Part shown: positions 16,655 to 24,796 of the stretch, piece after piece
How positions within the stretch are numbered: the stretch's first letter is position 1
Layout of the letters: each line of letters begins with the position of its first letter
NCBI RefSeq assembly: GCF_019145495.1
Contig: NZ_JAHSTU010000003.1
Location: 310,001-374,000, forward strand
Length of the DNA stretch: 64,000 nucleotides
Origin: Pseudomonas azerbaijanoccidentalis
GTDB taxonomy: Bacteria > Pseudomonadota > Gammaproteobacteria > Pseudomonadales > Pseudomonadaceae
Direction: 5' to 3'
Made by a program: the position numbers and the translations under genes
Notes under the pieces: model-generated
What the model was told of the DNA's origin: nothing
Seen by the model: only the letters and a program-made list of their open reading frames with translations
Database searches by the model: none

Positions 16655-17316
16655 GTATCGGCAGCTTCTACAAACCCTCAGCCGACGGCGGGATGATTTC
16701 TATCCAGGCGTCGACCGCAGATCTGCAAGCCTTTGAAAACTTCTCCAGCCTGGTACCCAAAGCCGCCGCTGCAGCCCAGCGTCGAGCGATCAACAAAACG
16801 TTGGGCTGGCTACGTACCCACATTGCCCGGGCGGTCAGTCGCCAGGAGCGGATCGCCGTCGCGGCGGTCCGTCAGCGTCTGCGGGCTTACCCGGTATCCG
16901 GCGGCGCAACCAGCGGCAAATTGTGGTTCGGTCTTAATGCCATCGAGTCCAGCCGTATCGGCCGTGCACGGCAGTCCGGCCGTGGTGTGTCGGTGGCAGG
17001 GCGGCGCTATCAGGGGGCCTTCCTGAAGCAGGTTTACGGTAACAAACCCGACATCTGGATTCGTACCGCGAGCAAGCATTTCAACGCGGACGATTACCCC
17101 GACAGCACCGTGTCAGGTGCTGCTGGTGCCAGCTCTGGCTGGGCGGCGGAAAACGGCAATCGCTTTCCGTTGGCCAAGGCCAAGGTGTCGCTGGAGCAAG
17201 CTCGGCCGCACTTCGACGAATGGATCAAAAAGGCCAATTCGCGCTTGCTGGAAATCCTGCAGCAAGAATTCAACTTTGAGCTGCAGAAGTACCTGAAGGG
17301 GACGGCGAATGTCTGA
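16651..17316 (+). CDS. Minor tail protein Z-like
   Basis: 221 aa. A helical, basic N-terminal part (AAAQRRAINKTLGWLRTHIAR) and the FLKQVYGNKPDIWIRT segment resemble lambda-type minor tail protein Z. The order head connector, Z, U supports this. It probably joins the tail completion complex. It overlaps the next gene by 8 bases. Confidence 0.7.
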   Translation: MSIGSFYKPSADGGMISIQASTADLQAFENFSSLVPKAAAAAQRRAINKTLGWLRTHIARAVSRQERIAVAAVRQRLRAYPVSGGATSGKLWFGLNAIESSRIGRARQSGRGVSVAGRRYQGAFLKQVYGNKPDIWIRTASKHFNADDYPDSTVSGAAGASSGWAAENGNRFPLAKAKVSLEQARPHFDEWIKKANSRLLEILQQEFNFELQKYLKGTANV

Positions 17317-17818
17317 TGAACCATTTAGCCTCGATCAGTTGTACAAGGCGATTGAGCAACACCTGCTCAGTCAGTTACCCGGCATCAAAGCGGTCACGGC
17401 CTGGCCGACCATCAAGGACCGTATTGCGTTACCGGTGGTGTTCATCGAGATGGCCGAGATTGAACCGGGCAAGGATATTGGTACCGGACAAACAACCCTG
17501 ATTTGCCGTTTCGAAGCACGGATTATTGTTGATCCCATCCGCCCGCAACATTGCCAACAGGCCGCGCAGTTGGCGGCCCAACTGGCGGTATTGCTGCGCA
17601 TGCAAAATTGGGGGCTCGCCATCGAACCGGCCGAGTTCGTCCAGGCCTTGCAGGACTGGACCAAACCGGAGCTCGATGGTTACACAGTCTGGCTGGTGGA
17701 ATGGACGCACCAGATTTACCTGGGTGTTGAGGAGTGGCCGTGGCCAGATGAGCCGCCGGGCTCGTTGGTGTTCGATATCGAGCCCGGCGATGGCCCGGTA
17801 AGTCCGGAGGATCTATGA
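17309..17818 (+). CDS. Tail terminator-like protein (U slot)
   Basis: 169 aa, starting MSDEPFSLDQLYKAIEQHL. Alternating strands and helices (LPVVFIEMAEIEPG, LICRFEARIIV) fit a tail terminator fold, and it occupies the gpU slot between Z and V. The acidic C-terminus is unusual. Family assignment is by position, so moderate. Confidence 0.55.
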   Translation: MSDEPFSLDQLYKAIEQHLLSQLPGIKAVTAWPTIKDRIALPVVFIEMAEIEPGKDIGTGQTTLICRFEARIIVDPIRPQHCQQAAQLAAQLAVLLRMQNWGLAIEPAEFVQALQDWTKPELDGYTVWLVEWTHQIYLGVEEWPWPDEPPGSLVFDIEPGDGPVSPEDL

Positions 17819-18407
17819 GCCACGCCTTGGCCGAACATGATCGGATGATCGCCGCCATGCTGATGCCGTGCGCGGTGGTCGGTGTGGATCTGCCAGCGGC
17901 GACGGTGCGCGTCTCCAATGGTGCATGGACCAGCGCCTGGGTGCGCTGGCACAGTCTCGCAGCCGGCAAGGCGCGGCACTGGCGGGCGCCCAGCTTGGGC
18001 GAGCAAGGGGTGTTGTTCAACCCGAGCGGCCAGGCGGGCATGGGAACGTTTATCCCGGGGCTGTACGGCAACGCCGGGCCCCCCCTGATAACCGCGATCA
18101 TGTTGAGGTCTGGCGCTTCGACGATGGCGGCTCCCTTGTCTACGACTGGGAAGCCAATAGCTACACCATCACGCTGCCGACGGGGAAAGTGATCACCAAA
18201 GTGGGGGCGACCGAATCCATCACCACCGACACCAATATCACCGTGACGACGAACAACATGAAGTTTGTCGCGGCCGTGGAAATTCAAGGGCCGTTACGTG
18301 TAACGGAAGGCGTTGAAATTGGCGGCGCCTTGCACGCGGTGGGGAGCATCACCAGCGGCGCCGATATTCTCGCCACTGGCAATAGCGACAATCATCACTC
18401 GCACTAA
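17815..18407 (+). pseudogene. Baseplate spike protein V, frameshifted at a C7 run
   Basis: The N-terminal 90 codons (MSHALAEHDRMIAAMLMPC ... GTFIPGLYGNAGPP) are in one frame. The remaining spike sequence (PDNRDHVEVWRFDDGG ... SDNHHSH, ending 18407) is in the -1 frame. The break is at seven C at 18079-18085, where eight would restore one 197-codon frame. The histidine-rich end is typical of metal-binding spike tips. Without slippage the product is truncated after about 125 residues. It could be a real mutation, phase variation or a base-calling error. Confidence 0.8.
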
Positions 18408-18420
18408 CCCGCAATCATCC

Positions 18421-18443
18421 AGCCCGCCCAGTGCGGGCTTTTT
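18421..18443 (+). terminator. Terminator hairpin before the 72-codon tail gene
   Basis: AGCCCGC-CCAGT-GCGGGCT with five T, followed by TCTGGAG and the ATG at 18460. Second copy of the recurring hairpin plus ribosome-site junction. Confidence 0.7.
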
Positions 18444-18459
18444 CATGTCTGGAGAAAAC

Positions 18460-18678
18460 ATGGCCAAGCCTTCCGATGTACCCGTTGACGAACCATCGTC
18501 AGCGCCTGATCTGTTGCTGACCTTTCGCGACAAGGTCTACACCTCGCGCACCCTGATCCTCCCTCGAAGCAAGCGTTCGCTGGCCGTGATCAAAGGGCGA
18601 GTCGAGGTGTCGGCGTCTGATGAGCAGGCGATCAGTTACCTGAAAGCCAACCCTGAGTTCGAACCGCTGAAGGAGTGA
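18460..18678 (+). CDS. Conserved phage tail-region protein, 72 aa
   Basis: Starts MAKPSDVPVDEPSSAPDLL behind TCTGGAG. It has a beta-rich centre (LLLTFRDKVYTSRTLILPRSKR). It lies between V and W, a spot often holding a small unnamed baseplate-region gene in P2-type phages. Function unknown. Confidence 0.6.
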   Translation: MAKPSDVPVDEPSSAPDLLLTFRDKVYTSRTLILPRSKRSLAVIKGRVEVSASDEQAISYLKANPEFEPLKE

Positions 18679-18683
18679 TGTCG

Positions 18684-19010
18684 ATGATCGGAATGGATCG
18701 CCACACCGGGCAGCCCATTTCGGGTATCGAGCACTTGCGTCAGTCCATGGCCGACATCCTCGGCACGCCGCTGGGCAGCCGCCGGCACCGGCCGGAGTAC
18801 GGCAGTAAGTTGCGAGCTTATGTCGACCTGCCGGTTAACGAGGGCTGGAAAAGCTCGGTGCAAGCCGAGGCCGTGCGCGCCTTGGGCCGTTGGGAGCCGC
18901 GCCTGAAGTTGCAGAGCGTCCGCGTGCTGGCGGTGCTGGGCGGGAAGATCGATCTGAGCATTGCCGGCGACTACCTCGGCGACCGCTTTCTGCTAGAGGT
19001 GAGCGTATGA
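18684..19010 (+). CDS. Baseplate protein W (GPW/gp25 family)
   Basis: About 108 aa beginning MIGMDRHTGQPISGIEHL, with the family's SMADILGTPLGSRRHRPEYG motif. It forms part of the wedge that joins sheath and baseplate. I chose ATG 18684, 8 bases after AAGGAG (18670-18675). ATG 18678 and GTG 18675 are also in frame but too close to that site. It overlaps the J gene by 4 bases. Confidence 0.85.
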   Translation: MIGMDRHTGQPISGIEHLRQSMADILGTPLGSRRHRPEYGSKLRAYVDLPVNEGWKSSVQAEAVRALGRWEPRLKLQSVRVLAVLGGKIDLSIAGDYLGDRFLLEVSV

Positions 19011-19897
19011 GTAGCATCGTGGATCTGTCGGAACTGCCGGCGCCGGATGTGCTGGAGCCGTTGGACTTTGAGGCGACGTATGAGGAAGGGCTGGCCACCT
19101 TTCGTGGCTACATGGGCGAAAACTGGAGCGCGCCGCTGGAGAGTGATCCGGTGGTGAAGCTGATCGAGGTCGGGGCCTATAACAAAGTGGGCAACCGTGC
19201 CCGGGTCAACGATGGCGCCAAGGCTCTGCTGTTGGCCCACGCGATCGGCCCGGATCTGGATCACCTGGGGGCCAACGTCAATCTGCCGCGCCTGGTGATC
19301 CAGACCGAGGATCTGCTGGCCGTGCCGCCAGTGCCGAAGGTCATGGAGCTGGACGACCCTTACCGCGAGCGTATCCAGTTGGCCTTTGAAGGGTTGACCA
19401 CGGCCGGTCCGCGTAACAGCTACATTCTGCATGCGCGCAACGCCTCGGGCCTGGTCGTGGATGCCTCGGCGGAAAGCCCATCCCCCGCCTGCGTGACGGT
19501 CACGGTGTTGAGTACCGAACGAAAAGGCGAAGCCGGTCCCGAGCTGCTGGCGATCGTCGCCGATGCGCTGGATGACGATGAAGTCAGGCCGGTGGGCGAT
19601 CGGGTCACGGTGCAAAGCGCTGAGATTCTCGACTATCGCGTTGACGCCATTTTGCACATGAGCAGCGCCGGGCCGGAGGGCGATGCCAGCCTGGCCGAAG
19701 CCAAAAAGCGCCTGGCGGCCTGGGTCAATCCACGCAAGCGCCTAGGCGTCGAGGTGGCGCGCTCGGCGGTGGATGCGCAACTTCACGTCGCCGGCGTTTC
19801 CCGGGTTGAGCTGGTCGGGTGGGTTGACCTGGCCCCGAGCAAAGCGCAGGCGGCGTATTGCACCGAGTGGAGCGTGGTTCTGGCGGGGGCAACATGA
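19007..19897 (+). CDS. Baseplate assembly protein J
   Basis: 296 aa, starting MSSIVDLSELPAPDVLEPLD. Contains AHAIGPDLDHLGANVNLPR and EDDPYRERIQLAFEGLTTAG-like J-family segments. J forms the edge of the P2 baseplate with I. Start fixed by the 4-base overlap with W. It overlaps I by 4 bases. Confidence 0.9.
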   Translation: MSSIVDLSELPAPDVLEPLDFEATYEEGLATFRGYMGENWSAPLESDPVVKLIEVGAYNKVGNRARVNDGAKALLLAHAIGPDLDHLGANVNLPRLVIQTEDLLAVPPVPKVMELDDPYRERIQLAFEGLTTAGPRNSYILHARNASGLVVDASAESPSPACVTVTVLSTERKGEAGPELLAIVADALDDDEVRPVGDRVTVQSAEILDYRVDAILHMSSAGPEGDASLAEAKKRLAAWVNPRKRLGVEVARSAVDAQLHVAGVSRVELVGWVDLAPSKAQAAYCTEWSVVLAGAT

Positions 19898-20502
19898 GAA
19901 GCCTACTGCCGAGCAATAGCACGCAACTGGAGCGCGCCCTGGAGGCGTCGTTCTATGACAAAACCATTGTGCCGTTGCGCACCTTGTACAACGCCGATAC
20001 GTGCCCGGTGCATTTGCTGCCCCACCTGGCGTGGGCCTGGTCGGTCGACCGCTGGGATTATCGGTGGTCCGAAGCGACCAAGCGCGCGGCGATCAAGGCG
20101 TCTTATTACATTCATGCCCACAAGGGCACGATCGGCGCCCTGCGCCGCGTGGTCGAGCCGCTGGGTTATCTGATCGAAATCATCGAGTGGTTCAAGACGG
20201 TGCCCGAAGGGGTGCCGGGCACCTTTGCGCTGAAGGTTGGCGTGTTGGACACCGGGATCACCGAGGAAATGTATCAGGAGCTTGAACGCCTGATCGACGA
20301 CGCGAAGCCTGTCAGCCGCAAGTTGACTGGGCTTGCGATCAGCCTGGAAACGCAAGGCCATTTGAACATCGCGGCCTGTCTCTACGACGGCGACGAAATC
20401 GACGTTTACCCGCCGGTGATGCGTGACATCGAGGTCACGGGCAGCTTTTCCGTGCTCGGCCATGAACACACCATAGACACCCTGGACGTTTATTATGATT
20501 GA
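19894..20502 (+). CDS. Tail protein I (baseplate)
   Basis: 202 aa, starting MRSLLPSNSTQLERALEAS, with PHLAWAWSVDRWDYRWSEA, the hallmark of P2 I-family proteins. It links baseplate to tail fibre. It overlaps J by 4 bases and the fibre gene by 8 bases. Confidence 0.9.
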   Translation: MRSLLPSNSTQLERALEASFYDKTIVPLRTLYNADTCPVHLLPHLAWAWSVDRWDYRWSEATKRAAIKASYYIHAHKGTIGALRRVVEPLGYLIEIIEWFKTVPEGVPGTFALKVGVLDTGITEEMYQELERLIDDAKPVSRKLTGLAISLETQGHLNIAACLYDGDEIDVYPPVMRDIEVTGSFSVLGHEHTIDTLDVYYD

Positions 20503-21148
20503 CGCGAATTCGCAGTTTTTCGCCATCCTCACCAACGTGGGGCTGGCCAAACAGGCGAACGCCGACGCGCTCGGCATTCCCTGGAAGATCACCGACATGG
20601 GCCTGGGGGATGCCAACCTTGCCGGGGTGGCTGATCCACCTAACCCCGTCCCGTCTCCCACGCAAACCAAGCTGATCAACGAGTGGCGGCGCCGGCCGCT
20701 GAATCAGCTCAAAATCGACCCGGCCAACCCGGCGATCATCATCGCAGAGCAGATTGTCCCGGCCGACGAGGGCGGGCGCTGGATTCGTGAAATCGGTCTG
20801 TATGACGAGGCCGGCGATCTGGTGGCAGTGGCCAACTGCGCGCCGAGCTACAAGCCGCTGTTGTCGCAAGGCTCGGGCCGCACGCAAGTGGTGCGGATGA
20901 ATTTCATCGTCAGCAACGCCGGCAACATCACGCTGAAGATCGACCCGGCGGTGGTGCTGGCTTCGCGCGCCTACGTCGACGCGGCCATTCTGGAAGTGTT
21001 ACCGAAGAACAAGACGCCGGGCGAATGGACTCGGGTCAAGACCAACGATCGCGGGGTTGTGGTGTCGGGTGACAACCCGAGCACCTTGGCCGAGATGGGG
21101 ATCACCGACACTTACACCAAGACGCAAATCGAGGCGATGATTGCCTAG
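20495..21148 (+). CDS. Tail fibre protein, N-terminal half ending at an in-frame amber
   Basis: 217 codons beginning MIDANSQFFAILTNVGLAK, the attachment domain of P2-type fibres (LGDANLAGVADPPNP, GGRWIREIGLYDEAGDLV). It ends in TAG at 21146-21148 inside IEAMIA-stop-ASALPVG. The same frame continues open for 318 codons. A single C-to-T change of CAG would explain it. Without suppression the fibre lacks its shaft and receptor-binding tip. Confidence 0.8.
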   Translation: MIDANSQFFAILTNVGLAKQANADALGIPWKITDMGLGDANLAGVADPPNPVPSPTQTKLINEWRRRPLNQLKIDPANPAIIIAEQIVPADEGGRWIREIGLYDEAGDLVAVANCAPSYKPLLSQGSGRTQVVRMNFIVSNAGNITLKIDPAVVLASRAYVDAAILEVLPKNKTPGEWTRVKTNDRGVVVSGDNPSTLAEMGITDTYTKTQIEAMIA

Positions 21149-22102
21149 GCTTCGGCGTTGCCTGTCGGTGCGCAAGTCTCATTTCCAGTGAACAAGGTGC
21201 CGCCGGGCTTTCTGGAGCGTGACGGCAGTGTGAAGAGCGTTGCGGCTTATCCGGATCTGTCGGCGTTCTTGGATGGTGCTTTCAACAAGGGCGATGAGGG
21301 TGCGGGCAATTTCCGTCTGCCGGAGTCGCGCGGTGAGTTTGAGCGGGGCTGGGATCATGGGCGGGGCGTAGACGTCGGCCGGGCTGTGGGCAGTGCGCAA
21401 ATCGGTAGTTATCTGCCGGGTGACAACAACGCGGCCGACGAAAACATTTATGTCCATAACTCTGGCGATAAGGCCGGTCTAGGCTGGGACGCCTTCACGG
21501 GTGCGCCTGCGCCGGGCACGGTGCGGTATACGTCGGCGAGCGGGGCGTCTACCGCCGATCCGGTGCCGATTGCGTTGCATGGCGGCGCGGCGCGCCCGCG
21601 TAACATCGCGGTGGTGATGTGCATCAAGGCATGGAACGCGCCGATTAATCAGGGAAACATCGACATTGCCGCGCTGGTGGCGTTGGCCGCTCAGGCCACT
21701 GAAACCAATCAGGGCACGGCCAAAATCGCCACCCAGGCGCTGACGAATGCCGGCGTGGATGACACCACGATCGTCACCCCGAAAAAGATGCGCTGGGGCT
21801 TCGGGATTAGCCTCGCCGCCAATGGTTACATCACTTTCCCGACCTGGTTGGGCGGCCTAATTCTTCAGTGGGGTCAAATTCAGGTCGGTGACATTGCCAA
21901 TGCCGCCGCAGTGCCTTACTCGCTGCCGCTCGCGTTTCCTAATGCTCACTATCAGACACTACTGTCCTGTGGGGAAACGGGCGCGGGCCAATGGAATGTG
22001 TACCTCATTAGCAAGAGTTTGCTGGGCTTCTCGTGGGCGGCGAATGAGTTCGCAGCAGTTGTCCAGAATGCCAAAGTTACTTATCTCTCTATCGGTTCCT
22101 AG
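21149..22102 (+). pseudogene. Tail fibre protein, C-terminal half beyond the amber codon
   Basis: In frame with 20495-21148. It encodes a collar-like region (PPGFLERDGSVKSVAAYPDL, GNFRLPESRGEF), a linker (about 21640-21800) and a C-terminal tip (GGLILQWGQIQVGD, ending YLSIGS) similar to receptor-binding ends of phage and R-type tail fibres. No good ribosome site precedes an internal start, so independent expression is doubtful. Treat the two parts as one interrupted 535-codon gene. Confidence 0.75.
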
Positions 22103-22111
22103 GGGAACGTC

Positions 22112-22549
22112 ATGGACACTCGCTATTACAGTAAAACCACGGGTTGTACCTACGTGACAAGCTTGCACGGCGCCAATATGCCGGCCGATGTGGTCCCGAT
22201 CGATGAAGAGCGCTTTCTGTTGGTGATTGGCAACCCGGACCCCGGAAAGGTTCGGGGTCACGATGCGCAGGGACTGCCGATTCTGATCGATCCCTTACCG
22301 CCAACGGCCGAGGCGCTTTCGGTGCGAGAGCGGTCATGGCGTGATGCAGAGATTGAGAGTGTAAAGTGGCTGCGTGAGCGGCACCGTGACCAGCTCGACA
22401 TTGGCGAGCAAACGACGCTGACGCCCGAGCAATTCAGCGAGCTGCTGACGTACATTCAGGCCTTGCGCGACTGGCCTCAATCGCTCGACTTTCCCGATAG
22501 CCAGCACCGGCCAATCGCGCCGGCGTGGATCGCCGAACAAACCCAATAA
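22112..22549 (+). CDS. Tail fibre assembly chaperone
   Basis: 145 aa directly after the fibre gene. Starts MDTRYYSKTTGCTYVTSLHG. The C-terminal half (SVRERSWRDAEIESVKWLRERHRDQ...QALRDWPQSL) is the usual pattern of tail-fibre assembly proteins, which help trimerise the fibre tip. Followed by a strong terminator. Confidence 0.75.
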   Translation: MDTRYYSKTTGCTYVTSLHGANMPADVVPIDEERFLLVIGNPDPGKVRGHDAQGLPILIDPLPPTAEALSVRERSWRDAEIESVKWLRERHRDQLDIGEQTTLTPEQFSELLTYIQALRDWPQSLDFPDSQHRPIAPAWIAEQTQ

Positions 22550-22550
22550 A

Positions 22551-22576
22551 CGCCCCGCACTGACGGGGCGTTTTCT
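22551..22576 (+). terminator. Terminator after fibre chaperone
   Basis: CGCCCCG (22551-22557), loop CACTGA, CGGGGCG (22564-22570), then TTTTC-TTTTC. It begins right after the TAA of the chaperone gene. A second, weaker hairpin CCTCG-TTCATG-CGGGG with TTTT lies at 22610-22629. Confidence 0.8.
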
Positions 22577-22650
22577 TTTCCATTACGCGTATCACCAACA
22601 CCCTCACAGCCTCGTTCATGCGGGGTTTTCTCGTTTCTGGAGATTGATCT

Positions 22651-23814
22651 ATGGCTGGCTTTTTTCACGGCGTCACCACGACGCTGATTGATACCGGCGC
22701 GCGCACCATTTCGCTGCCGTCGTCGTCGATCATTGGTCTATGCGACACCTTTACCCCGGGCCTTCTGGCCACGGCCAAAGCCGGCGAACTGGTGCTGATC
22801 ACAACCGAGCGCGAGGCCATTGCCGCGTTCGGCGCTGACTCGGCGATCACCCGGGCCTGCCAGGCGATCTATGTCCGCGCCAAAGCGGTGATCGTGGCCA
22901 TCGGCGTGCCCAAGCTGGAAGACGAGGCGCTGCAAACCTCGGCGATCATCGGCGGCGTTCTCGCCAATGGCCAGCGTACCGGCCTGCAAGCGCTGCTGGA
23001 CGGCAAGAGCAAACACAATGCCCAACCGAAACTGTTGATCGCCCCGGGGCATTCCGCCACGCAAGCGGTGGCCACCGCCATGGATGCCCTGGCTGGCAAG
23101 TTGCGCGCGATCGCCATTGTCGACGGGCCGAACACCACCGACGAGGACGCGCTGGCCTACGCCGAAAACTTCGGCAGCAAGCGGGTGTATCTGGTCGATC
23201 CCGGTGTGCAGTTTTGGGACACGGCACAAAGCAAGACGGTCGATGCGCCGGGTTCGGCTTGGGTCGCTGGCCTGTTCGCCTGGACCGATGCCAATTACGG
23301 CTATTGGGCATCGCCGTCGAACAAAGAGTTTGTCGGCATCACCGGCACGAGTCGCCCGATCGAGTATCTGGACGGCGACGACACCTGCCGGTCCAACCTG
23401 CTCAACAACGCCAATATCACCACGATTATTCGCGACGGCGGCTATCGCCTGTGGGGCAACCGCACTTGCTCCGCAGATGCGAAGTGGTCGTTTGTCACCC
23501 GCGTGCGTACCTGCGACATCCTGATGGATGCGATCCAGGCCGGGCACAAGTGGGCGGTAGATCGTTCGATCACCAAGACCTACGTGCAGGACGTCACCGA
23601 AGGTCTGCAAGCGTTCATGCGCGATCAGAAAAACGCCGGCGCAGTGATCAATTTCGAAGTCTACGCGGACAAGGAAATGAACACGGCCAGCCAAATCGAG
23701 CAGGGCAAAATTTACTGGCGCATCCGTTTCACCGACGTGCCGCCGGCGGAAAACCCGAATTTCCTTATCGAAGTCACCAACGAGTGGCTGACCGAAGTTC
23801 TCGAAACAGCCTAA
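22651..23814 (+). CDS. Tail sheath protein (P2 FI family)
   Basis: 387 aa, starting MAGFFHGVTTTLIDTGART. The conserved sheath segments include SSSIIGLCDTFTPG, FAWTDANYGYWASPSNKEF and GGYRLWGNRTCS. It forms the contractile sheath. It follows TCTGGAG after a weak hairpin, like the other junctions. Confidence 0.92.
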   Translation: MAGFFHGVTTTLIDTGARTISLPSSSIIGLCDTFTPGLLATAKAGELVLITTEREAIAAFGADSAITRACQAIYVRAKAVIVAIGVPKLEDEALQTSAIIGGVLANGQRTGLQALLDGKSKHNAQPKLLIAPGHSATQAVATAMDALAGKLRAIAIVDGPNTTDEDALAYAENFGSKRVYLVDPGVQFWDTAQSKTVDAPGSAWVAGLFAWTDANYGYWASPSNKEFVGITGTSRPIEYLDGDDTCRSNLLNNANITTIIRDGGYRLWGNRTCSADAKWSFVTRVRTCDILMDAIQAGHKWAVDRSITKTYVQDVTEGLQAFMRDQKNAGAVINFEVYADKEMNTASQIEQGKIYWRIRFTDVPPAENPNFLIEVTNEWLTEVLETA

Positions 23815-23826
23815 GGGGGCCGTTCA

Positions 23827-24330
23827 ATGATTCCTCAAGTTCTGACCAACTGCGTCGCGTTTATCGACGGCGTGAGCCTGTCCGGTGAAGTGCCCAGCCT
23901 GACCCTGCCGAAGCTGACGCAAAAGACCCTCGACTATCAGGGCGGAGGCATGTCGGTGCCGATTGAGTTCGCTGTGGGCATGGAAAAGCTGGAGTCCGCG
24001 TTTACCACCAACGGCGTGCGCCGCGAGACGCTGAAGTATTTGGGTCTGTCCGATCAGACCGCCTGCAATCTGGTGTTTCGCGGTGCGTACAAGGGCCTCA
24101 AGGGGGCGGTCACGCCAGTGGTCGTCACCATGCGCGGCGGCGTGAAAGAAGTCGACATGGGCGACTGGAAGCCGGGCGATCAGGCCGAAATCAAACACGC
24201 GGTGAAGCTCGTTTACTACAAGCTCGAAATCGACGGGCGCGTGATGTACGAGATCGATCCGCTCAACATGATTCAGGTGATCGACGGTGTTGATCAACTC
24301 GCTGCCGAACGCTCGGCCGTTGGCCTTTAA
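23827..24330 (+). CDS. Major tail tube protein (P2 FII family)
   Basis: 167 aa, starting MIPQVLTNCVAFIDGVSL, with LPKLTQKTLDYQGGGMSVPIE, typical of P2 tube proteins. Polymerises as the inner tube through which DNA passes. Same transcription unit as the sheath gene, 12 bases apart. Confidence 0.92.
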   Translation: MIPQVLTNCVAFIDGVSLSGEVPSLTLPKLTQKTLDYQGGGMSVPIEFAVGMEKLESAFTTNGVRRETLKYLGLSDQTACNLVFRGAYKGLKGAVTPVVVTMRGGVKEVDMGDWKPGDQAEIKHAVKLVYYKLEIDGRVMYEIDPLNMIQVIDGVDQLAAERSAVGL

Positions 24331-24342
24331 GGATAAAAACAC

Positions 24343-24648
24343 ATGACCCTAGTTACCCAAGCGTCGCCGGCCTGGCTCGCCGTCACCGAGGAAGGCGTTA
24401 CCGTAACGCTGCGTTATAAGGCCAGCTTCAACGGTGTGCTGGTCGACAAGTTGACCATGCGCGCGCCCAGCGTGAAGGAATTCAACGCCGCGAAACTCAT
24501 CGCCGCCGGCGACATGGAAAAGATGGAGCTGCACCTTTTTTGCTCCTTGCTCTCGGTCGCCGAGGCGGATCTGTTAGCCCTGAAACTCAAGGACTATAAC
24601 CGCTTGCAGGCCGGCTATTTTCGCCTGGTCGAAGAAGACGACGTGTAA
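24343..24648 (+). CDS. Tail assembly chaperone E
   Basis: 101 aa, starting MTLVTQASPAWLAVTEEG, with MRAPSVKEFNAAKLIAAGD as in P2-like gpE chaperones between tube and tape measure. A second frame continues after its stop (24644-24760) with a conserved E'-like segment, so a longer E+E' product is expected by ribosomal frameshift, as in most tailed phages. Confidence 0.8.
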   Translation: MTLVTQASPAWLAVTEEGVTVTLRYKASFNGVLVDKLTMRAPSVKEFNAAKLIAAGDMEKMELHLFCSLLSVAEADLLALKLKDYNRLQAGYFRLVEEDDV

Positions 24649-24760
24649 CGCAACCACGCTCAAGATCGCGGCTAAACGCTTGTCTAAAGAGACGGGGTTC
24701 TCGGCGGCCGAGATCGAGGCCATGACTTTTGATCGGATGGTGTGGTGGCTCACGGATTGA
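24644..24760 (+). CDS. Tail chaperone E' extension, reached by frameshift
   Basis: The frame one base ahead of E (net +1, or -2) reads TTLKIAAKRLSKETGF then EIEAMTFDRMVWWLTD and stops at 24758-24760. The WWL ending is typical of P2 E' proteins. It has no start codon of its own and is open back to about 24595, so the shift must occur between there and 24648. A candidate is TAT-TTT-C near 24617. It ends 36 bases before the tape measure gene. Confidence 0.55.
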   Translation, partial: CNATTLKIAAKRLSKETGFSAAEIEAMTFDRMVWWLTD

Positions 24761-24796
24761 GCCGCCTTCGATCGACTCGACGCATAGGGCACGTAC

